NCBI GenBank assembly: GCA_024959975.1
Contig: JANXFM010000187.1
Location: 1 to 10,867 of the forward strand
Direction of reading: 5' to 3'
Source of the DNA: Flavobacteriales bacterium
Lineage (GTDB): Bacteria; Bacteroidota; Bacteroidia; Flavobacteriales; UBA7430
DNA: 10,867 nt
Shown here: one piece after another, positions 6,799 through 10,867 of the stretch
How the letters are laid out: each line of letters starts with the position of its first letter
Numbering within the stretch: the stretch's first letter is position 1
Translations under genes and position numbers: made by a program
The notes under the pieces: model-generated
What the model was told of the DNA's origin: nothing
Database searches by the model: none
What the model saw: the letters and a program-made list of their open reading frames with translations, nothing else

Positions 6799-6915
6799 CT
6801 AACCCTGTCTTTGTTTAAATTTAGGGTTCTTCTTGTTAATTACGTAAAGACGCCCTTTTCTGCGTACAATTTGGCAGTCAACACTTCTTTTCTTGATTGA
6901 TGCTCTTACTTTCAT
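6799..6915 (-). CDS. rpmJ: Large-subunit ribosomal protein L36, zinc-poor form
   Basis: A 38-residue protein read from ATG at 6915 to TAG at 6799: it begins MKVRASIKKRSVDCQ and ends NPKFKQRQG, which are the two hallmarks of L36. L36 is a late-binding 50S protein that packs against 23S rRNA. The classic form binds zinc through Cys11, Cys14, Cys27 and His33 (E. coli). Here those positions are Ser11, Cys14, Asn27 and Phe33, so only one ligand is left and zinc binding is not possible by this motif. Such Cys-minus L36 is known in several phyla including Bacteroidota. It sits between infA (12 bases upstream) and rpsM (21 bases downstream), its usual place, which confirms the call despite its small size. 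Confidence 0.97.
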   Translation of the reverse strand: MKVRASIKKRSVDCQIVRRKGRLYVINKKNPKFKQRQG

Positions 6916-6927
6916 CTTTTGACTTAT

Positions 6928-7143
6928 TTAGTATCTGTAAGTAATTCGTCCCTTTGTTAAATCGTAAGGAGACATAGCTAATCTAACCTTGTCTCCGGGT
7001 AACAACTTAATATAGTGCATACGCATCTTTCCCGAGATATGAGCCGTTAAAACGTGCCCGTTTTCTAATTCTACCCGAAACATTGCATTTGAAAGCGATT
7101 CTGTAATCACTCCGTCTTGCTCTATAGATGCCTGTTTAGCCAT
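6928..7143 (-). CDS. infA: Translation initiation factor IF-1
   Basis: IF-1 blocks the A site of the 30S subunit during initiation and helps IF-2 and IF-3. The 71-residue product is a single S1-type OB-fold with the family pieces MAKQASIEQDG, MFRVELENGH at 21-30, HISGKMR at 35-41 and the PGDKVRLAMSPYDLTKGRITYRY end at 49-71. The length is the normal 71-72. Only 3 bases separate it from the map stop codon, so the two are almost certainly translated from one message. No Shine-Dalgarno sequence is present. Confidence 0.99.
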   Translation of the reverse strand: MAKQASIEQDGVITESLSNAMFRVELENGHVLTAHISGKMRMHYIKLLPGDKVRLAMSPYDLTKGRITYRY

Positions 7144-7146
7144 ACA

Positions 7147-7926
7147 CTAGTTTTTATTTTTTAATACTTCGTCGATAAAGTCGAATGACGACAATATCTC
7201 TGCTTTACCTTTCCGAACAACAACTGTATGCTCGAAATGTGCTGAAGGTTTCAAGTCGGCCGTTTTAATCGTCCAACCATCATTTAATTGAATAATCTCT
7301 TTTACCCCCATATTGATCATGGGCTCAATAGCGATCACCAATCCCTCTTGTAATTTCACGCCTCTACCTCTTTTTCCGTAATTAGGAACTTCCGGACTTT
7401 CGTGAAGGTTTGCACCTACACCATGACCAACCAATTCTCTTACTACAGTGTATCCATTTCTTTCTGCGTGGTTTTGGACGGCATAACCGATATCGCCAAT
7501 ACGATTTCCGGCTACGGCTGCTTCGATTCCTTTATAAAGTGACTCACGAGTTACTTTTAACAAATCTTTCACATCCCGGGCAACTTCCCCTACTTCGTAA
7601 GTAAAGGCCGAATCCCCAAAGAATCCGTTTTTCTTAACACCACAGTCTAAAGATAAAATGGTACCCGATTCTAGGGGTGTCGTATTTGGAATTCCATGAA
7701 CCACCTGTTCATCAGGTGAAACACATAAAGTATTTGGAAATCCACTATACCCTTTAAAACCTGGAATACCACCATGGTCTCTTATAAACTCCTCAGCAAC
7801 CTTATCTAACTCAAGCGTCGTAACACCCGGTTGAATAAGTTTCGCCACTTCAGCGTGCGTTTTTGCAACAAGTAAAGAACTTTCTTTGATTAACTCTATT
7901 TCTTCTTCAGTCTTGTAATAGATCAT
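7147..7926 (-). CDS. map: Methionine aminopeptidase, type I
   Basis: Removes the initiator Met from new proteins whose second residue is small. The product has 259 residues, the size of the simple type Ia enzyme without an N-terminal zinc-finger extension. All five metal ligands of the pita-bread fold are present: Asp94 (SLDCG), Asp105 (GDSAF), His168 (GHGVG), Glu201 (IEPMI) and Glu232 (HFEHT), matching E. coli Asp97, Asp108, His171, Glu204 and Glu235. The substrate-side histidines His77 (VVHGIP) and His175 (LHESP) are kept as well. It sits 11 bases after secY and 3 before infA. In many Firmicutes adk lies between secY and map; here it does not. Confidence 0.99.
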   Translation of the reverse strand: MIYYKTEEEIELIKESSLLVAKTHAEVAKLIQPGVTTLELDKVAEEFIRDHGGIPGFKGYSGFPNTLCVSPDEQVVHGIPNTTPLESGTILSLDCGVKKNGFFGDSAFTYEVGEVARDVKDLLKVTRESLYKGIEAAVAGNRIGDIGYAVQNHAERNGYTVVRELVGHGVGANLHESPEVPNYGKRGRGVKLQEGLVIAIEPMINMGVKEIIQLNDGWTIKTADLKPSAHFEHTVVVRKGKAEILSSFDFIDEVLKNKN

Positions 7927-7937
7927 AAGAGTTAATC

Positions 7938-9245
7938 TTACATTCCTGATCTACCACTCAGTCGACCTGATTTCATTAAACCATCATAATGACGATTTAA
8001 CAAGTATCCCTCTATTTGTTGTAGTGTATCTAAAACAACACCTACCATAATCAATAAAGAAGTACCTCCAAAGAACTGTGCGAAAGACTGGTTTACACCT
8101 GCGTTCATAGCAAATGCCGGTAAAATAGCAATGAATGCTAAAAACACCGATCCAGGCAACACAATTCTCGACATCACACCATCTAAAAAGCCAGCGGTAT
8201 CTTTTCCCGGTTTAACACCCGGAACAAATCCACCATTACGCTTCAAGTCATCAGCCATCTGGTTTGTATTAACCGTAATAGCCGTATAAAAATAGGTGAA
8301 TAGTATGATTAAAAGTGCAAACACAAAATTATACCAAAATCCCGAAAAATCAGAGAAAATAGCCACAAAATTTTGGACACTTTCAGACTCAGATAATCCG
8401 GCAAAAGTAATTGGTATAAACATGATTGCCTGAGCAAAGATAATTGGCATTACACCCGAAGCATTTACCTTAAGAGGTAAGTACTGTCGAGCAGCTGCAA
8501 TTTGCGCTGAAGCACCTCGTTTTGCATATTGAATTGGAATTCGACGTACCCCCTGAACTAAAAGTACAGAAGCAAGAATTACAACTAACAGAATTAACAA
8601 TTCAACTAAAATAATCAATGGATTAGCTCTACCTACCTCAAACAAGAATGCTTGCGGAAGACTCGCAATAATACCCACCATAATTAATAGTGAGATACCA
8701 TTACCAATACCTCTATCGGTAATCTTCTCACCCAACCACATCGCAAACATGGTACCGGTAACTAAAATTACAATACTAGAGAACCAGAAAGAACCACTTG
8801 ACAACAAGAAGGCCTCAGCCGGTAAAGTAGCTTTAAGGTTAGCAATATACCCCGGAGCCTGGAAGCAAGTGATCAACACAGTTAAATAACGTGTAATCTG
8901 GCTGATTTTCGTTCTCCCACTCTCGCCATCTTTTTGCAATTTCTGCAAATAAGGAACAGCCATCGTCATTAACTGAATAACAATAGATGCTGAAATGTAC
9001 GGCATGATACCCAAAGCCATAATAGAGGCTTGTGAAAATGCACCACCGGTAAACATATTCAATAATCCTAGTAAACCATCAGATGTTTGATTTTGCAAAG
9101 CATCTAACTGTTGTGGGTCAATACCCGGGAGTGCTACAAACGAACCTAAACGATATATAAGTAGAAACCCCAAAGTTGTGAGGATTCTATTTCTTAGTTC
9201 TTCTATCTTCCAGATATTCTTAAGTGTCTCGATCAAATTCTTCAT
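7938..9245 (-). CDS. secY: Preprotein translocase subunit SecY
   Basis: The channel-forming subunit of the SecYEG translocon in the inner membrane, which exports unfolded proteins with SecA and inserts membrane proteins with SRP. The product has 435 residues (E. coli 443). Ten hydrophobic segments are visible at roughly 22-40, 72-95, 117-135, 152-172, 183-202, 208-231, 264-284, 304-325, 362-382 and 391-409. The plug region follows TM1 (about 55-72, LLGLLNMFTGG). Cytosolic loops important for SecA and the ribosome are seen at 234-243 (RRIPIQYAKR) and 334-350 (DLKRNGGFVPGVKPGKD region). In the second loop Lys345 stands where E. coli has Arg357. It lies 15 bases after rplO, its usual neighbour in the spc operon. 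The nearest purine-rich match (AAGG) is 10 bases before the ATG and weak. Confidence 0.99.
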   Translation of the reverse strand: MKNLIETLKNIWKIEELRNRILTTLGFLLIYRLGSFVALPGIDPQQLDALQNQTSDGLLGLLNMFTGGAFSQASIMALGIMPYISASIVIQLMTMAVPYLQKLQKDGESGRTKISQITRYLTVLITCFQAPGYIANLKATLPAEAFLLSSGSFWFSSIVILVTGTMFAMWLGEKITDRGIGNGISLLIMVGIIASLPQAFLFEVGRANPLIILVELLILLVVILASVLLVQGVRRIPIQYAKRGASAQIAAARQYLPLKVNASGVMPIIFAQAIMFIPITFAGLSESESVQNFVAIFSDFSGFWYNFVFALLIILFTYFYTAITVNTNQMADDLKRNGGFVPGVKPGKDTAGFLDGVMSRIVLPGSVFLAFIAILPAFAMNAGVNQSFAQFFGGTSLLIMVGVVLDTLQQIEGYLLNRHYDGLMKSGRLSGRSGM

Positions 9246-9260
9246 AAGTATGAGGCCTTA

Positions 9261-9710
9261 TTAAAGGGTTATAGCCGTTCCACCAGCAGCTTCAATAGCT
9301 GCTTGTGCAGTAGCTGTAAATTTATGAGCTGTAATGTTCAACTTAGCTGTCAAAGCACCTCTACCCAAAATTTTCACCAAGACGTTTTTCCGTGCCAAAC
9401 CATTGGCGATTAAAACTTCCAAAGTTACTTCATCCTTAATTTTCTTCGTGTCAACCAACGCCTGGATCGTATCAAGATTTATTCCCTTGTATTCTACACG
9501 GTTAATATTCTTAAACCCAAACTTAGGAACACGACGTTGCAAAGGCATTTGACCACCTTCAAAACCAATCTTTCTGGAATAACCAGAACGTGACTTCTGT
9601 CCATTGTGTCCACGAGTAGCAGTACCACCGTAACCAGAACCCTGACCACGCGCAATACGCTTTTTATTTTTCACCGAACCTGTTGCCGGTTTCAAGTTAC
9701 TTAAATTCAT
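9261..9710 (-). CDS. rplO: Large-subunit ribosomal protein L15
   Basis: L15 is a late-assembly 50S protein with a long basic N-terminal extension that reaches into 23S rRNA. The 149-residue length is typical. The N-terminal half is Gly/Arg/Lys-rich, including RIARGQGSGYGGTATRGHNG at about 18-37, GYSRKIGFEGGQMPLQRRVPK at about 43-63; the globular C-terminal half includes ILGRGALTAKL at about 113-123, a strongly conserved region. It follows rpmD by 22 bases and precedes secY by 15, the standard spc arrangement. It is the one gene here with a credible Shine-Dalgarno sequence. Confidence 0.99.
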   Translation of the reverse strand: MNLSNLKPATGSVKNKKRIARGQGSGYGGTATRGHNGQKSRSGYSRKIGFEGGQMPLQRRVPKFGFKNINRVEYKGINLDTIQALVDTKKIKDEVTLEVLIANGLARKNVLVKILGRGALTAKLNITAHKFTATAQAAIEAAGGTAITL

Positions 9711-9718
9711 CTTACGAT

Positions 9719-9724
9719 TCCTTT
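9719..9724 (-). promoter_or_regulatory. Shine-Dalgarno-like site before rplO
   Basis: The minus strand reads AAAGGA with 8 bases to the rplO ATG, a good match in sequence and spacing to a classical ribosome-binding site. It stands out because the other starts in this window have none or only poor matches. In Bacteroidota the anti-Shine-Dalgarno is thought to be largely masked, so its use is uncertain. Confidence 0.45.
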
Positions 9725-9732
9725 AATAGTTC

Positions 9733-9915
9733 TTACTTAACTTCTTCTACTTCTATCAGGTGCTTGATTGCATTTACCATACCCAAAATTTGTGGGGTAC
9801 CTTCATGCTCAACAACCTGATTGATCTTTTTAAGACCTAATGCCGCTAAAGTTCTCTTTTGACGCTCCGGTCTATCGATCTTACTACGAACTTGTTTAAT
9901 TCTAATTTTGGCCAT
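9733..9915 (-). CDS. rpmD: Large-subunit ribosomal protein L30
   Basis: A 60-residue protein of the 50S subunit with the short bacterial L30 fold. Evidence is the pattern MAKIRIKQVRSKIDRPERQK, then TLAALGLKKINQVVEHEGTP at about 22-41, where the LGLxKIN motif is the family signature, and IKHLIEVEEVK at the end. Length is normal (58-60). It lies between rpsE (8 bases upstream) and rplO (22 bases downstream), the conserved rpsE-rpmD-rplO order. The leader AAGTAGAGAG is purine-rich but not a clear Shine-Dalgarno. Confidence 0.99.
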   Translation of the reverse strand: MAKIRIKQVRSKIDRPERQKRTLAALGLKKINQVVEHEGTPQILGMVNAIKHLIEVEEVK

Positions 9916-9923
9916 CTCTCTAC

Positions 9924-10451
9924 TTATTTACCGTTAAAGACCTTGCTCATAGAGATTCCTCTTTGAGTTGCTACTGAACGTGCATCTCTTAATTGTAATA
10001 AAGCATCCATAGTTGCTTTTACTACATTATGAGGGTTCGATGAACCTTTAGATTTTGCCAGGATATCGTGAATACCTACAGATTCAATTACTGCACGCAT
10101 CGCACCACCGGCGATAACTCCTGTACCGTGAGATGCAGGACGCATAAAGATTCGCGATCCACCAAATTTACCATTTTGCTCGTGAGGAATCGTTGCATTC
10201 ACTACGGGAATTCGGTATAAGTTTTTCTTCGCATCTTCAGTAGCCTTAGTAATTGCAGAAACAACTTCCTGGGCTTTACCCATTCCGTGCCCTACGACAC
10301 CCTCTTCGTTACCAACAACCATAATTGCAGAAAAACTAAATGTTCTACCACCTTTAGTTACTTTAGTAACACGTTGGATACCTACTAAACGCTCTTTAAG
10401 CTCTAAGCCAGCAGGCTTAACTTTTTCCATGTTATAGTACTTACTTGCCAT
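9924..10451 (-). CDS. rpsE: Small-subunit ribosomal protein S5
   Basis: S5 lies on the solvent side of the 30S subunit, contacts S4 at the accuracy centre and forms part of the mRNA entry channel. It has 175 residues (E. coli 166). After a short N-terminal extension (MASKYYNMEKVKPAG) comes the double-stranded RNA-binding-like S5 domain, with VTKGGRTFSFSA at about 31-42, VVGNEEGVVGHGMGKA at about 45-60 and the PVVNATIPHE segment; the C-terminal domain includes RPASHGTGVIAGGAMRAVIE at about 103-122 and GIHDILAKSKGSSNPHN. It lies 6 bases after rplR and 8 before rpmD. No Shine-Dalgarno is seen. Confidence 0.99.
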   Translation of the reverse strand: MASKYYNMEKVKPAGLELKERLVGIQRVTKVTKGGRTFSFSAIMVVGNEEGVVGHGMGKAQEVVSAITKATEDAKKNLYRIPVVNATIPHEQNGKFGGSRIFMRPASHGTGVIAGGAMRAVIESVGIHDILAKSKGSSNPHNVVKATMDALLQLRDARSVATQRGISMSKVFNGK

Positions 10452-10457
10452 AATTTC

Positions 10458-10811
10458 TTAGAATTTAAGTCCACCTTCTCTAGCACCATCAGCTAAAGAT
10501 TTAATTCTTCCGTGGTATAAATAACCATTTCTATCAAAAACACATTCTGTGATTCCTGCAGCAACAGCTTTTTCAGCAAGGGCCTTACCAACAACGTTGG
10601 CTTGTTCGCTTTTCGTCCCCTCAGCTTTTACAGTTTTATCAGTAGAAGCAGCAGATAACAAGGTTGTTCCTGCTAAATCATCGATTAACTGCGCGTAAAT
10701 CGATTTATTACTTCTAAAAACTGAAAGTCTTGGAGTCGTAGCCGTACCATCGATGTTCTTACGAACACGCATTTTGATACGCTTTCTTCTATATTCTTTT
10801 GACAATGCCAT
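10458..10811 (-). CDS. rplR: Large-subunit ribosomal protein L18
   Basis: L18 binds 5S rRNA, together with L5, and helps dock it to the central protuberance of the 50S subunit. The 117 residues equal the usual bacterial length. The basic N-terminus (MALSKEYRRKRIKMRVRKNI) is followed by PRLSVFRSNKSIYAQLIDD at about 27-45, the family core, and the end has CVFDRNGYLYHGRIKSLADG and AREGGLKF. It lies 11 bases after rplF and 6 before rpsE, as in all standard spc operons. The leader before ATG is AT-rich. Confidence 0.99.
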   Translation of the reverse strand: MALSKEYRRKRIKMRVRKNIDGTATTPRLSVFRSNKSIYAQLIDDLAGTTLLSAASTDKTVKAEGTKSEQANVVGKALAEKAVAAGITECVFDRNGYLYHGRIKSLADGAREGGLKF

Positions 10812-10822
10812 AGCTTCTATTT

Positions 10823-10867
10823 TTAGCCTGCAGTTTTACCTGCTTTTCTTCTAATTTGTTCACCTAC
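10823..10867 (-). CDS. rplF: Large-subunit ribosomal protein L6, C-terminal end only
   Basis: The last 14 codons and TAA stop of a gene that enters from the right-hand edge. The peptide is VGEQIRRKAGKTAG; the (E)xIRRKxGK ending is the usual C-terminus of bacterial L6, a 50S protein near the factor-binding site. The call rests on this tail and on position: rplF directly precedes rplR in the spc operon, here by 11 bases. The rest of the gene lies outside the window. Confidence 0.9.
   Translation of the reverse strand, partial: VGEQIRRKAGKTAG

Overview
The window is an AT-rich stretch of a bacterial chromosome in which every gene lies on the minus strand. It holds the end of the spc operon, the whole alpha operon, and three metabolic genes behind them. 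Read in the direction of transcription (from high to low coordinates) the order is rplF (tail only), rplR, rpsE, rpmD, rplO, secY, map, infA, rpmJ, rpsM, rpsK, rpsD, rpoA, rplQ, then carA, eno and gltA (its last codons fall outside the window). All starts are ATG, genes are packed 3-30 bases apart, and I see no tRNA, rRNA, CRISPR array, insertion sequence or phage gene.

The organism is most likely a member of the Bacteroidota, probably of the Flavobacteriia. Three things point there. Nearly all starts lack a Shine-Dalgarno sequence and instead have A-rich leaders. L36 has lost most of its zinc ligands, and L17 carries a long Ala/Glu-rich tail. As far as I recall, rplQ-carA-eno-citrate synthase is a familiar order in flavobacteria. 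The class-level assignment is inference.

Region by region: 10867-9261 encodes large- and small-subunit ribosomal proteins L6, L18, S5, L30 and L15. 9245-6928 encodes the SecY translocon core, methionine aminopeptidase and IF-1, without the adk gene that many Firmicutes carry between secY and map. 6915-3781 encodes L36, S13, S11, S4, the RNA polymerase alpha subunit and L17. A well-formed intrinsic terminator (3714-3747) follows rplQ. Beyond it, 3696-2587 is carA (glutaminase subunit of carbamoyl-phosphate synthetase), 2579-1290 is enolase, and 1214-1 is citrate synthase. The longest stretch without a gene is the 84-base rplQ-carA gap; the eno-gltA gap is 75 bases.

The genes form a growth block: ribosome assembly, transcription, protein export and N-terminal Met removal, followed by entry points into pyrimidine/arginine synthesis, glycolysis and the TCA cycle. 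I find no undescribed system here. The points most worth a second look are the terminator squeezed against the carA start, a five-codon minicistron that overlaps that start, and the repeat-built acidic tail of L17.
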